DNA of 64,000 nucleotides from Ferrovibrio sp. (GTDB lineage Bacteria > Pseudomonadota > Alphaproteobacteria > Ferrovibrionales > Ferrovibrionaceae). The notes beneath the pieces are model-generated. The model searched no databases. It was not told where the DNA came from and saw only the letters and a program-made list of their open reading frames with translations. Made by a program: the position numbers and the translations under genes. The stretch covers positions 62,001-126,000 of the forward strand of contig NZ_JAOZVR010000091.1 in the NCBI RefSeq assembly GCF_025869515.1, read 5' to 3'. This document shows, piece after piece, positions 36,648 through 45,463 of this stretch. How positions within the stretch are numbered: position 1 is the first letter of the stretch; the number at the start of each line of letters is the position of its first letter.

Positions 36648-37736
36648 ATGACTGAAATTTCCTATCAGAGCTGCATCGATAAGCTTGCTGGTGAACGTGT
36701 CATGCTGGTTGGCGGCGCCGGCTTCATCGGCCACAACCTTGCGCTGGAACTGACCAGCAAGGGCATCGAGACGATGATCTTTGACAATCTGATGTTCAAC
36801 AGCTTGATCGAGAACGTCTACAACAATCAGCGCGAAGCCGTACAGGCCGAGCTGTATCGTGGTTTTCTGCTTGAACGTTTCGAGATTCTGCGTAAATCGC
36901 CGAAGCTGACTATGAAGAACGGCGATGCCCGCATCATGACCGATCTGGCACGCGCCTTTCATGAATTCAAGCCGACCAAGGTGGTTCACCTGTCGGCAAT
37001 CGCCAGTGCAGTACGCGCGCGACACGATCCCGGCCTGTGCTTCGACCTGCAGTTGGTGACATTGCGCAATGTTCTTGAACTCTGCCGCGAACGTGTCGGC
37101 GAAATCAATCAGATCATGCTGCTGAGTTCCAGCACCGTATATGGCGACTTTGAGACCCCGACGGTCACCGAGGATACTCGTCCACAGCCGAAAGGCATTT
37201 ACGCCAACACGAAATACATGGCAGAGCGACTGGTCCGCACCTACTGCCATCAGCACGGACTTGGCACCACGATCATCCGTCCCAGCGCGCTGTATGGCGA
37301 ACGCTGCGTCAGCCAGCGCGTCAGCCAGATGTTCATCGAGAATGCTCTGGCTGGAAAGCCGCTTCGACTTGAAGGCGGCGGCGACGGCCGCCTGGACTTC
37401 ACCTATATCGCCGACCTTGTGGACGGCATGGTGCGTGCATTGGCGCTGCATGAGGGAAGCGGGATCAGCGAAACATTCAACATCACTTATGGCAATGCCC
37501 GCACCATTAAGGACCTGTTCGACATCGTGAAAGAAATGGTGCCCAACGCTATCGGCGTTGAGACAGCCCGGGCCGAGGACAAGCCTGTTCGCGGCACGCT
37601 CTCCACGGCCCATGCAGAAGAGAAGCTTGGCTTCAAGGCGTCCTGGTCCCTGGAAACCGGCTATCGTCGCTATGCCGAGTGGTATATCGAGCGCTGGGAT
37701 CAGGCCCGGCAGCGTACGCTCACCAATTCCCAGTAG
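36648..37736 (+). CDS. NAD-dependent nucleotide-sugar epimerase/dehydratase
   Basis: A 362-residue extended SDR with VGGAGFIGHN (nucleotide loop, residues 21-30), SSSTVYGDF with the catalytic Ser, and YANTKYMAERL with the Tyr-x3-Lys pair. The DFTYIADLVDGM segment also suits UDP-sugar epimerases and dehydratases. An insert between strands (LIENVYNNQREAVQAELYRGFLL) makes it longer than GalE. It follows the aminotransferase by 67 bases and precedes hisH/hisF-like genes. It may set the configuration of the amino sugar; specificity unknown. Confidence 0.82.
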   Translation: MTEISYQSCIDKLAGERVMLVGGAGFIGHNLALELTSKGIETMIFDNLMFNSLIENVYNNQREAVQAELYRGFLLERFEILRKSPKLTMKNGDARIMTDLARAFHEFKPTKVVHLSAIASAVRARHDPGLCFDLQLVTLRNVLELCRERVGEINQIMLLSSSTVYGDFETPTVTEDTRPQPKGIYANTKYMAERLVRTYCHQHGLGTTIIRPSALYGERCVSQRVSQMFIENALAGKPLRLEGGGDGRLDFTYIADLVDGMVRALALHEGSGISETFNITYGNARTIKDLFDIVKEMVPNAIGVETARAEDKPVRGTLSTAHAEEKLGFKASWSLETGYRRYAEWYIERWDQARQRTLTNSQ

Positions 37737-37763
37737 CGAAAATAGTGAGCGGACTGACCTGAG

Positions 37764-38375
37764 ATGATTGGTGTCATCGACTATGGCCTGGGCAACCTGA
37801 GGTCAGTGGTCGGCGCGTTGGGGAAACTCGGTGCGAGCGCAGAGCTCGTCGCAACACCGCAGGCTGTGGCCCGGGCTGACAAGCTTATTCTGCCTGGGGT
37901 CGGTGCATTCGGCCGGGGCATAAACAACCTGCGGGAACGCGGCCTCGATGCTGTCATTCGCGATCGCGTTCTCACAGCCGGTATTCCCATCTTGGGCATT
38001 TGCCTGGGTATGCAACTGTTAGCAAGCCAGAGTTCGGAATTCGGTCAGCATCCCGGACTAGACTTGATCCCCGGCGACGTCACACGCCTTACCTCTGATG
38101 CCACGGGAGAACGCGTCCCTCATGTCGGTTGGAATACAATCCGACAAATCGAATTCAGCCGTTTGCTGCAGGGCGTATCCGAAAACGCCTATTTCTATCA
38201 CGTCCACAGCTTCCACTTCCGGCCGAAGGACGAGACTGCGGCCGTTGCCGAATGCACCCATGGCCATGCCTTCTGCACTGTCGTCGAGAAGGGGCATATT
38301 TTCGGGGCGCAGTTCCACCCTGAGAAAAGCCAGCGGCAGGGCCTGCAGGTATTGACGAACTATCTCGCGCTATGA
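37764..38375 (+). CDS. HisH-type glutamine amidotransferase subunit (glycan acetamidino pathway)
   Basis: The 203 residues form a class I glutaminase with the triad Cys80 (GICLGMQLL), His185 and Glu187 (GAQFHPEKSQ). Such a HisH paralogue feeds ammonia through its HisF partner, encoded immediately downstream with a 4-base overlap. Histidine biosynthesis is unlikely: there are no other his genes, and a WbpG-type amidotransferase lies 1.7 kb downstream. The trio HisH2-HisF2-WbpG is the known set that turns an N-acetyl group into an acetamidino group on LPS or flagellin sugars. Confidence 0.88.
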   Translation: MIGVIDYGLGNLRSVVGALGKLGASAELVATPQAVARADKLILPGVGAFGRGINNLRERGLDAVIRDRVLTAGIPILGICLGMQLLASQSSEFGQHPGLDLIPGDVTRLTSDATGERVPHVGWNTIRQIEFSRLLQGVSENAYFYHVHSFHFRPKDETAAVAECTHGHAFCTVVEKGHIFGAQFHPEKSQRQGLQVLTNYLAL

Positions 38376-39127
38376 CCGCCCTCAGCAAACGCATCGTCAC
38401 GGTGCTGACATTCAACAACGGCGTGCTGTTCCGCACAAAGCTGTTCCATCCGGACTACCGCTATACACTGAATTTTGTGGATGCGTGGTCAGTGGATGAA
38501 ATCGTGGTCCTCGACGTCACCCGCCAGGGCGGCACCGGAGCGAAAGAATTCCATGATGCGATCGGCGGTTTTGCAAGCCGCTGCTTCGTTCCGCTTGCGG
38601 CCGGCGGCGGTATCCGCACTCTCGACGATGTCGCGCGCTTTCTTGACAGCGGCGCCGACAAGATTGTCATCAACACTGGCGCGCTGCAGAGGCCAAGTCT
38701 GATTACAGAAATCGCCGAAAGCTATGGCTCGCAATGCGTTGTCCTGTCAATTGACGCCAAACAGACAGCCGATGGCGGGTACGAAGTGTATGCGGATGCC
38801 GGCAGCATGCCGACCGGGCGCCGCCCGCGCGAATGGGCGCAGGAAGCCGAACAACTCGGCGCCGGCGAAATTCTGATAACATCGATCGATCGCGATGGAT
38901 CGCTGGAAGGCTACGATCTCAACCTCTCCAGCCAGGTTGCAGAGGCGGTCGGCATTCCGGTTCTGGCGCTGGGCGGCTGTGGCAGTTGGGCGCACATGCA
39001 AGATTTATTCTCTAACACATCGGTCGATGCCGCCTGTACGCAGAATATTTACCATTTTACCGAAACCAGCATCCGCAGTGCGAAATCGTTTCTTTCAAAG
39101 CGCGGCGTAGCGATCCGAACCGAGTAA
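38372..39127 (+). CDS. HisF-type ammonia-channel subunit (glycan acetamidino pathway)
   Basis: A 251-residue HisF-like TIM barrel. The second catalytic Asp of true HisF is kept (VLSIDAKQTADGG), and so is VPLAAGGGIRTLDD. The first catalytic Asp, expected in the CLDVxxGRVVKG segment, is replaced: here the segment reads TVLTFNNGVLFRT. Loss of this residue is also seen in glycan-dedicated HisF2 proteins, which only pass ammonia to WbpG-type enzymes. It overlaps the HisH-type gene by 4 bases. A role in histidine synthesis is therefore improbable. Confidence 0.88.
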   Translation: MTALSKRIVTVLTFNNGVLFRTKLFHPDYRYTLNFVDAWSVDEIVVLDVTRQGGTGAKEFHDAIGGFASRCFVPLAAGGGIRTLDDVARFLDSGADKIVINTGALQRPSLITEIAESYGSQCVVLSIDAKQTADGGYEVYADAGSMPTGRRPREWAQEAEQLGAGEILITSIDRDGSLEGYDLNLSSQVAEAVGIPVLALGGCGSWAHMQDLFSNTSVDAACTQNIYHFTETSIRSAKSFLSKRGVAIRTE

Positions 39128-39141
39128 TTTTTTTGAACATC

Positions 39142-40074
39142 ATGTCAGCCGATCAACCACTGCATCGCGGCCCACCATTGAAATTCATTCATGTCGGGCA
39201 TCACAAATGCGGCAGCACATTCCTGCAGTATGAAGTCCTGCCCAAGATCCACGCCTTGCGCCAGCCATCCGGCAAACAGCCGGATGGAACCTCGGACCTG
39301 CGCTTCCGTCGCGCCTGGATTTCTCTAGCCAGCCAGGGCGATGGCGGGTTCGACATTGAGGCGGTCGCGCGTGAATTCTCCAGAAAGGACTTCAACTGCC
39401 TGTCGAACGAGGCTTTTTCCGGATATGGCTCGATCGCCGCCGCCACGGGAAGCCATGCGCCGCTGGCGGCGCAACGCCTGCATCGAATATTTGGCGACGT
39501 TCCTGTATTGATTGTCATCCGCAATCAACGTTCGATCGTCCAATCCCTCTACATGGATGATGTCGAGTACGGCTATGTCGCCGACTTCGAGGCATGGGCG
39601 CGGCACCGGCATTTCCACAATATGCTGGACTGGTTCCGCTACGCACCTCTCATTGAGGCCTACCAAACGGCTTTCGGCCAACAGCGCGTCCATGTAATTA
39701 CGGCTGAAGACCTGTATCGCCGGGAGACAATCGAAGCTGTACTGCAGCGCTTCGACATACCTTCCGATGGCCTAGATGCCGTGGATTTCGGACGGCGCGT
39801 CAACGATAGCCCCTGCGGCCCCGTCGTCTGGTTGACGCGGCAGTTGTTCCGCCGGATCGGTACACCCGCAAATATGGGACGGGGGATGGTCTATAATTTC
39901 TGGATCGATCACGCACGATGGACACTCGACAGGTTGCTTCGCCAGGCCGGCGCGGCCCGCGCCGAATATAATTTCTTGGGATATGAAGACATCCTGCGGG
40001 AGACATTTCATGCCGATAACCTTCGGGTAACTGCGCTGACCGGCCTTGACCTCACAGTGCATAACTATCCGTAG
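39142..40074 (+). CDS. Sulfotransferase family protein
   Basis: The 310 residues have the PAPS 5'-phosphosulfate loop FIHVGHHKCGSTFLQ near the N-terminus and a 3'-phosphate-binding segment VIRNQRSIVQSLY, which define the P-loop sulfotransferase fold. It would transfer sulfate from PAPS to a sugar hydroxyl or amine. It is inserted between the HisF-type and WbpG-type genes. The PAPS-producing genes cysD and cysNC lie 18 kb downstream in the same orientation. The ATG at 39142 is preferred to the TTG at 39133; neither has a strong ribosome site. Confidence 0.82.
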   Translation: MSADQPLHRGPPLKFIHVGHHKCGSTFLQYEVLPKIHALRQPSGKQPDGTSDLRFRRAWISLASQGDGGFDIEAVAREFSRKDFNCLSNEAFSGYGSIAAATGSHAPLAAQRLHRIFGDVPVLIVIRNQRSIVQSLYMDDVEYGYVADFEAWARHRHFHNMLDWFRYAPLIEAYQTAFGQQRVHVITAEDLYRRETIEAVLQRFDIPSDGLDAVDFGRRVNDSPCGPVVWLTRQLFRRIGTPANMGRGMVYNFWIDHARWTLDRLLRQAGAARAEYNFLGYEDILRETFHADNLRVTALTGLDLTVHNYP

Positions 40075-40110
40075 GATTGACGGATCGCCTTTATCAACGG
40101 GATACCGACC

Positions 40111-41253
40111 ATGCAAGTTCGTTATTGTCGCAAATGCCTGATGCCGGACAGTCGCCCACGTATCGTTTTCGATGGCGAGGGTGTGTGCAACGCCTGCCGG
40201 ACGGCTGAGGAAAAGGATCGCATCGATTGGAGCGCGCGCCGCAGGGAGTTCCTTGATTACCTTCAGCGGCTGCGCCCGAAATCAGGGCCCTATGACTGCA
40301 TCGTGCCCTGGTCCGGAGGGAAGGATTCGAGCGCCATAGCGCACAAGCTGAAATTCGAGTTCGGCCTGAATCCGCTCCTGGTCACCTGCTCTCCGCTTAT
40401 CCCAAACGAACTGGCCGTTCATAATCGCGAGGAAATGCTGAAGCTCGGCTTCGATCATATCCTTGTACGGCCGAACCAACGCGTCTCACGCCACTTGTCC
40501 CGGCGCTTCTTCTCTGAGCGCGGCAATCCCAAAGTGCACTGGGATGCAGGAGTGAACACGATTCCGGTTCAGGTTGCGGTCAAATACAAGATTCCGCTTA
40601 TATTCTACGCTGAGCACGGTGAAAGCGAATACGGCGGCCGCGTCCTCAACGAGGAGAGCCGGAAGATCCGCAACTTTACCGAAGTTCTGGAACACCAGAT
40701 AGGCGACGATCCGCGCAACTGGATCGACGATGTAGTGGAGGAACGCGATCTCGCACCTTACCTTTATCCGGACCTGAACCAGGTTGAAGAACTCGGTATT
40801 ACCGCGATGTATTTCGCTTATTTCTTCCGCTGGAGCATGCTGGATAATTATCACTACCTCCGCGACAAGATCGATTTCCATACGGCTCCGAATGGCCGCA
40901 CCGACGGCACATTCACCGACTTCGATAGCCTCGATGACAAAATCGACAACGTTTATTATTACATGCAGTTTGTGAAGTTTGGCTTCGGCCGGGCGGTTCG
41001 CGATGCCTGCCGCATGATCCAGAATAACCAGATGTCCAGACTGGACGGCCTGAAGCTTGCCTTAAAGTACGACGGCGAATACCCGAAAACATATTTGCCA
41101 GAAGCACTGGAGTACCTCGGCTTCAGCGAGCCCGAGTTCAATTCGATTGTCGACATGCATCGCAACAATGAAATCTGGGCGTTTGAAGGCAATGCCTGGA
41201 AACTCAGAATGCCACTCGAACAACTTGCCAGCCAAGAGAGACTGACCTTATGA
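40111..41253 (+). CDS. N-acetyl sugar amidotransferase (WbpG/PseA type)
   Basis: A 380-residue protein with a N-terminal zinc-ribbon CRKCLMPDSRP...CNACR and a PP-loop ATPase motif VPWSGGKDSSA. These are the signatures of the N-acetyl sugar amidotransferase family (WbpG of Pseudomonas, PseA of Campylobacter). It activates an acetamido group with ATP and replaces its oxygen by nitrogen, giving an acetamidino group; ammonia comes from the HisH/HisF-type pair just upstream. This predicts an acetamidino-modified nonulosonate or hexosamine from branch 3. It overlaps the next methyltransferase gene by 4 bases. Confidence 0.92.
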   Translation: MQVRYCRKCLMPDSRPRIVFDGEGVCNACRTAEEKDRIDWSARRREFLDYLQRLRPKSGPYDCIVPWSGGKDSSAIAHKLKFEFGLNPLLVTCSPLIPNELAVHNREEMLKLGFDHILVRPNQRVSRHLSRRFFSERGNPKVHWDAGVNTIPVQVAVKYKIPLIFYAEHGESEYGGRVLNEESRKIRNFTEVLEHQIGDDPRNWIDDVVEERDLAPYLYPDLNQVEELGITAMYFAYFFRWSMLDNYHYLRDKIDFHTAPNGRTDGTFTDFDSLDDKIDNVYYYMQFVKFGFGRAVRDACRMIQNNQMSRLDGLKLALKYDGEYPKTYLPEALEYLGFSEPEFNSIVDMHRNNEIWAFEGNAWKLRMPLEQLASQERLTL

Positions 41254-42158
41254 GCGCCACGCTTTCCCCTTTCGCCTGCGACGTATGCGGTAGCATGGAG
41301 GCGGCCGAGATTCCGGTCGTTCCGGATTATTCGGGTGGGCAGACTCTTCATACCTGCACGCAGTGCGGATTTGTCTTTGCCCATATGCGTCGATCCGACG
41401 AAGCGATCAAGAAAGACTGGGCCGAAAGCATGTTCGGCGACGCCTTCGATGTCGAGCAGACGGAAAACACCGGCTATACCGGCTATACCGCCAAGGTGCC
41501 TGCCGTCACTGCCCGCCTGACATACGCGCTTGAGAATTTCGACACCCTGGTCGGCTTCAAAGGAAAGAAGGTCTGCGACATCGGTGCCGGCGAAGGCGAT
41601 TTCCTGGAGATGATTAAATCCCGGAAGAACCCTGAGAGCGTGTTCGGGGTCGAGCCGTCGGTGGAAAACTGCAGGCTGCTTGATGGCATGGGTATCTCCT
41701 GCTTTGCCGGGGGCGTCGAGGAGTATATCGCGCACCCTGACACCAAGAAGGGCGCCTTCGATTTCATCGGTCTCAATTGGACTCTTGAAAACACGCAGAA
41801 CGCACGTCGCGTGATTGAAGCGGTTTATGACTTGCTGCCAGTAGGCGGGTACCTGCAAGTGGCAACTGGCAGCCGCATTCTGGTGCCGTTCAAGAAGCCG
41901 CTGCACTATTATTTCAACCCACGCAATCCCGTCGACCTGCATTCCTTCCACTTCAGCGCCAATGCCCTGTGCGGATTGCTCGGTTCGGTCGGCTTCGATC
42001 CGATTCACGTCAATCGCTACATCGACACCGACTATCTGGTCGTCATCGGGAAAAAGATGGAATCCGGCGCCAAAAAGCCGTGGCCGCGCGACGACTACAC
42101 CCGCGTTATCGCATTCTTCGAACGCTGGAAGAAGGAAACCGACGAGAATTATCTCTAG
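41250..42158 (+). CDS. Class I SAM methyltransferase with N-terminal zinc ribbon
   Basis: A 302-residue methyltransferase: N-terminal Cys4 ribbon (CDVCGS and CTQCGF), SAM motif I VCDIGAGEGDFLEM, then LNWTLENTQNARRV and SFHFSANALCGLLGSVGF. It is of the same broad type as the gene at 17353 but not closely similar. Coupled by ATGA to the amidotransferase gene, and 20 bases before a NeuB-family synthase. It may methylate the acetamidino group or a hydroxyl of the branch 3 sugar, as PtmH-type proteins are thought to do. Inference from context. Confidence 0.82.
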   Translation: MSATLSPFACDVCGSMEAAEIPVVPDYSGGQTLHTCTQCGFVFAHMRRSDEAIKKDWAESMFGDAFDVEQTENTGYTGYTAKVPAVTARLTYALENFDTLVGFKGKKVCDIGAGEGDFLEMIKSRKNPESVFGVEPSVENCRLLDGMGISCFAGGVEEYIAHPDTKKGAFDFIGLNWTLENTQNARRVIEAVYDLLPVGGYLQVATGSRILVPFKKPLHYYFNPRNPVDLHSFHFSANALCGLLGSVGFDPIHVNRYIDTDYLVVIGKKMESGAKKPWPRDDYTRVIAFFERWKKETDENYL

Positions 42159-42178
42159 GCAGAAATGGCGGCCACCGC

Positions 42179-43177
42179 ATGACCGTGTTCCATAACAGCG
42201 TTATCGCCGAAATCGGCTCTGTGCATGATGGCAGCTTCGGCAACGCGTGCAAACTCATTGCGCTGGCCGCCGAACTGGGAGCGGATTGGGCCAAGTTCCA
42301 GACCCATATTGCCGAAGCAGAGACACTGGCCAATGCCCCGTCGCCCGCATACTTCCGGGGCGAACCCAGGATGGAGTATTTCCGGCGCACTGGTTTCTCG
42401 CTGGAGCAGTGGCGTGGACTGAAAACGAAAGCCACTGAGGCGAAGATAAACTTTCTGTCGTCGCCATTCTCGCTTGAGGCGGTCGACCTGCTCGAGGCTG
42501 TTGGCGTCGACGCTTACAAGATTCCTTCGGGTGAGGTCACCAACCTGCCGCTCCTGGAGCGTGTTGCTGCAACCAGAAAGCCGACCCTGTTATCCTCGGG
42601 AATGAGCGACTGGGCTGAGCTCGACCGTGCCGTTGCGGCCCTGCGCCCGGGCGGACCGCTCATCATCATGCAATGCACATCCGCCTATCCCTGTCCGCCG
42701 GATTCCTGGGGACTGAACGTGATCGGAGAGATGTCGCAGCGCTACCGCCTACCGGTTGGTTTCTCCGATCATTCAGTGGGGCTTGCAGCCCCCATCGCTG
42801 CGGCCGCGTTGGGAGCCGTCTGCATTGAAAAACACCTAACATTCTCAAAGAAAATGTACGGTTCGGACGCCGCTAATGCGATGGAACCTGAGGGGTTCGC
42901 CGCGATGGTAGATGGTCTGCACGAGACCTGGACAGCATTCGGCAGTCCGGTCAACAAAGATGACATGAGCGCATTTGCCGATATGAAGCGCATCTTCGAG
43001 AAAAGCATCGTTTCGGCACGAGCACTCGACGCCGGAGCCATCCTCAAATTCGAAGACCTGGCATTTAAAAAACCCGGCGATGGCATATCCGCCACCCGTT
43101 TCAAGGAAGTAATCGGCAAACAAGTCAGGCAGCAATTGCCGGCTGATCATAAATTCACCGAGAAAGATTTCAAATGA
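42179..43177 (+). CDS. Nonulosonic acid synthase, third NeuB-family member (branch 3)
   Basis: A 332-residue NeuB-family protein starting at the ATG at 42179 (MTVFHNSVIAEIGSVHDG). The usual AEIGxNHxG reads AEIGSVHDG, and the metal-ligand block is EKHLTFSKKMYGSDAANAMEP with the expected GPDH lost. A C-terminal SAF-like domain follows (RALDAGAILKFEDL). These changes set it apart from the other two synthases. The next gene, overlapping by 4 bases, is a NeuC-type hydrolysing epimerase, so ManNAc or a 6-deoxy-2,4-diamino-mannose is the probable acceptor, giving a neuraminic or legionaminic acid. That assignment is inferred. Confidence 0.85.
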   Translation: MTVFHNSVIAEIGSVHDGSFGNACKLIALAAELGADWAKFQTHIAEAETLANAPSPAYFRGEPRMEYFRRTGFSLEQWRGLKTKATEAKINFLSSPFSLEAVDLLEAVGVDAYKIPSGEVTNLPLLERVAATRKPTLLSSGMSDWAELDRAVAALRPGGPLIIMQCTSAYPCPPDSWGLNVIGEMSQRYRLPVGFSDHSVGLAAPIAAAALGAVCIEKHLTFSKKMYGSDAANAMEPEGFAAMVDGLHETWTAFGSPVNKDDMSAFADMKRIFEKSIVSARALDAGAILKFEDLAFKKPGDGISATRFKEVIGKQVRQQLPADHKFTEKDFK

Positions 43178-44325
43178 GGAAAATCTGTATTGTCGTTGGG
43201 TCCCGCGCGAACTACAGCAGCATCAAGTCGGTCATGCGCGCCGTTCAGGCGCATCCTGATCTCGAACTGCAGCTGATCGCCGTCGCCTCAGCACTGCTGG
43301 ACCGATACGGTAAGGTCAGCGATATCATCGAGAAGGATGGCTTCAAAATCAGCGCCCGGGTCAACATGCTGATCGAAGGCGAGACCCCAGTCACGATGGC
43401 CAAGTCGGCCGGTCTTGGCCTGCTGGAGCTGCCCACCGTCCTTGAATCGCTGCAACCCGACGTTGTCCTGACGGTCGGAGATCGCTACGAGACCGTATCG
43501 ACCGCCGTGGCAGCGGCCTATATGAACATACCGCTCGCTCACACCATGGGCGGCGAAGTTTCCGGTACCATTGATGAGAGCATCCGGCACGCCATTACCA
43601 AATTCGCCCACATCCACTTCCCGGCTACACAAGGTGCCGCCGAACGTATCATCCGCTTGGGCGAGCACCCAGATACGGTCTACATGGTGGGCTGCCCCAG
43701 AGTGGATCTGGTGCAGGAAATCCTTGCAAACCCGGTAACTGTGCGGAACGGCCGCCTCATGCAAGGCGGCGTCGGCGATCCGATCGACATTTCCCAACCC
43801 TTCCTGCTGGTCTCCCAGCATCCAGTCACGACCGAGTATGGGCGTGGACAGGATCAGATCAGCGCCACCCTGGAAGCGATCAAGGCCGTCGGCCTGCCGG
43901 CCATCGTGTTATGGCCGAATGCAGATGCCGGCTCGGAAGATATAGCGCGCGGCATCCGCAAGTGGCGCGAACGTGGCCTTGCGCAGGGATTGCACTTCTT
44001 CAAGAATCTTCCGATCGACACCTATGTCGAGCTTATGGCACGGACAGCCTGCCTCGTCGGAAACTCCTCGAGCGGCATCCGCGAAGGTGCCTTCATCGGC
44101 ACGCCCGTCGTCAATGTTGGCTCCCGCCAAGATCAGCGGGAGCGCGGCCACAACGTAGTCAACGCATCCCACACTAAAAGCGACATCGAGAAAGCCATCA
44201 CCGATCAGATTAAACATGGCAAGTATGCGCCGGATCCGCTGTACGGCGATGGCCGCTCAGGTGAGAGGATTGCCAACATCCTGGCCACTGCCAGTATATC
44301 GATCCAGAAGCACATCACCTATTAA
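43174..44325 (+). CDS. neuC: UDP-N-acetylglucosamine 2-epimerase, hydrolysing (NeuC/LegG type)
   Basis: A 383-residue GT-B-fold epimerase. VVGSRANYSSIKSVM, VGDRYETVSTAVAA, TMGGEVSGTIDESIRHAITK and VGNSSSGIREG all follow the NeuC/LegG pattern and not that of the non-hydrolysing WecB. It removes UDP while inverting C2, yielding a free ManNAc-type sugar for a NeuB synthase. Coupled to the NeuB gene at 42179 (ATGA). Whether the substrate is UDP-GlcNAc (Neu) or UDP-2,4-diNAc-bacillosamine (Leg) cannot be read from sequence. Confidence 0.9.
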   Translation: MRKICIVVGSRANYSSIKSVMRAVQAHPDLELQLIAVASALLDRYGKVSDIIEKDGFKISARVNMLIEGETPVTMAKSAGLGLLELPTVLESLQPDVVLTVGDRYETVSTAVAAAYMNIPLAHTMGGEVSGTIDESIRHAITKFAHIHFPATQGAAERIIRLGEHPDTVYMVGCPRVDLVQEILANPVTVRNGRLMQGGVGDPIDISQPFLLVSQHPVTTEYGRGQDQISATLEAIKAVGLPAIVLWPNADAGSEDIARGIRKWRERGLAQGLHFFKNLPIDTYVELMARTACLVGNSSSGIREGAFIGTPVVNVGSRQDQRERGHNVVNASHTKSDIEKAITDQIKHGKYAPDPLYGDGRSGERIANILATASISIQKHITY

Positions 44326-44352
44326 TTCACTCAATCTTGAAATGAGTCCCAC

Positions 44353-45417
44353 GTGAAACTGGAACAATTCCACAGCCCGCCGCACCTAGGCGGACCCCTT
44401 GATCTGACCGATACCTCGATTCTGGTGACGGGCGGCACCGGATCTTTCGGTAAGGCATTTATCCGACACCTGCTCGATCAGACGCGGGTGCGCCGTATTG
44501 CGGTGTATTCCCGCGATGAACACAAGCAATCCGATCTTGCTCTCGCGCTCAACGCTGCCGATCATGAACGGGTCCGCTTCTTCATCGGTGACATCCGTGA
44601 CCTCGATCGTCTGTCGATGGCGATGAAGAATGTCGATTATGTCGTCCATGCGGCGGCAATGAAGATTGTCCCCGCAGCCGAATATAATCCGTTTGAATGC
44701 ATACAGACGAATATCATTGGTGCTGAGAACGTTGTTCGCGCGTCCCTGCAGCATAGCGTGAAGCGCATCATAGCCCTGTCCACCGACAAGGCAGCCAGCC
44801 CGATCAATCTGTATGGCGCGACGAAGCTGGCATCGGACAAGATTTTTGTTGCTGCCAACCATCTAGCTGGCGGCGATGGCGGTAGGTTCTCAGTTGTCCG
44901 CTACGGCAATGTCATGGCGTCGCGCGGCAGCGTACTGCCTTTTTTCCGCAAGCTGATTGCGCAGGGGGCAGTCGATCTCCCCATCACAGATGAGCGCATG
45001 ACCCGCTTCTGCATCACCTTGGGGCAGGGCGTTTCTTTTGTGCTGTCGTCACTGGCGATGATGCGCGGCGGAGAAATTTTTGTTCCGAAGATACCCAGCA
45101 TTCGTGTGGTGGACCTGGCGCACAATCTGGCGCCGAATCTACCGCTCCGCATGGTCGGCATACGACCCGGCGAAAAACTGCACGAAATGATGATAACCAC
45201 GGACGATGCGCGCACCACCGTTGAGCTGGATGATCGCTACATCATTGAGCCGGCGATTCATTTGTGGGACCGACAGAGATCCAGCCTGCTTGAGGAGACC
45301 GGTACCAGAAAAGTGGCCGAAGATTTTCATTACTCCAGTGACATCAATACGCACTGGCTGACGGGAAGAGATCTGTCCGAATTCATTGCCGCCGGCGAGG
45401 CGGATGCCAGAATCTGA
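44353..45417 (+). CDS. pseB: UDP-N-acetylglucosamine 4,6-dehydratase (inverting), PseB-like
   Basis: A 354-residue SDR. TGGTGSFGKAFIRHLL and VYSRDEHKQ form the cofactor region. LSTDKAASPINLYGATK carries the Asp-Lys-Tyr set of inverting UDP-GlcNAc 4,6-dehydratases, and EDFHYSSDINTHWL is the characteristic PseB C-terminus. It makes UDP-4-keto-6-deoxy-L-IdoNAc, the first step to pseudaminic acid; PseG- and PseF-like genes follow at 47031 and 48073. An L-FucNAc/L-QuiNAc role with the RmlD-like next gene is the alternative. Starts with GTG. Confidence 0.88.
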   Translation: MKLEQFHSPPHLGGPLDLTDTSILVTGGTGSFGKAFIRHLLDQTRVRRIAVYSRDEHKQSDLALALNAADHERVRFFIGDIRDLDRLSMAMKNVDYVVHAAAMKIVPAAEYNPFECIQTNIIGAENVVRASLQHSVKRIIALSTDKAASPINLYGATKLASDKIFVAANHLAGGDGGRFSVVRYGNVMASRGSVLPFFRKLIAQGAVDLPITDERMTRFCITLGQGVSFVLSSLAMMRGGEIFVPKIPSIRVVDLAHNLAPNLPLRMVGIRPGEKLHEMMITTDDARTTVELDDRYIIEPAIHLWDRQRSSLLEETGTRKVAEDFHYSSDINTHWLTGRDLSEFIAAGEADARI

Positions 45418-45463
45418 TATACCTCTTATTGGTCTTTCCTATCACCTCTATGCGGCACCCAGC

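Noticed and set aside
36600-37613. Reverse-strand ORF (337 codons) opposite the epimerase gene
   Set aside because: The forward frame has clear SDR motifs (GGAGFIG, YANTK). The reverse frame has low-complexity Gln/His/Ala composition and no recognisable domain.
37764-39127. HisH/HisF genes as part of histidine biosynthesis
   Set aside because: No other his genes are present, the first catalytic Asp of HisF is missing, and a WbpG-type amidotransferase follows, so the glycan role is far more likely.
40959-42008. Reverse-strand ORF (349 codons) opposite the amidotransferase and methyltransferase genes
   Set aside because: Both forward genes have strong catalytic motifs and are translationally coupled; the reverse frame spans their junction and resembles no protein.
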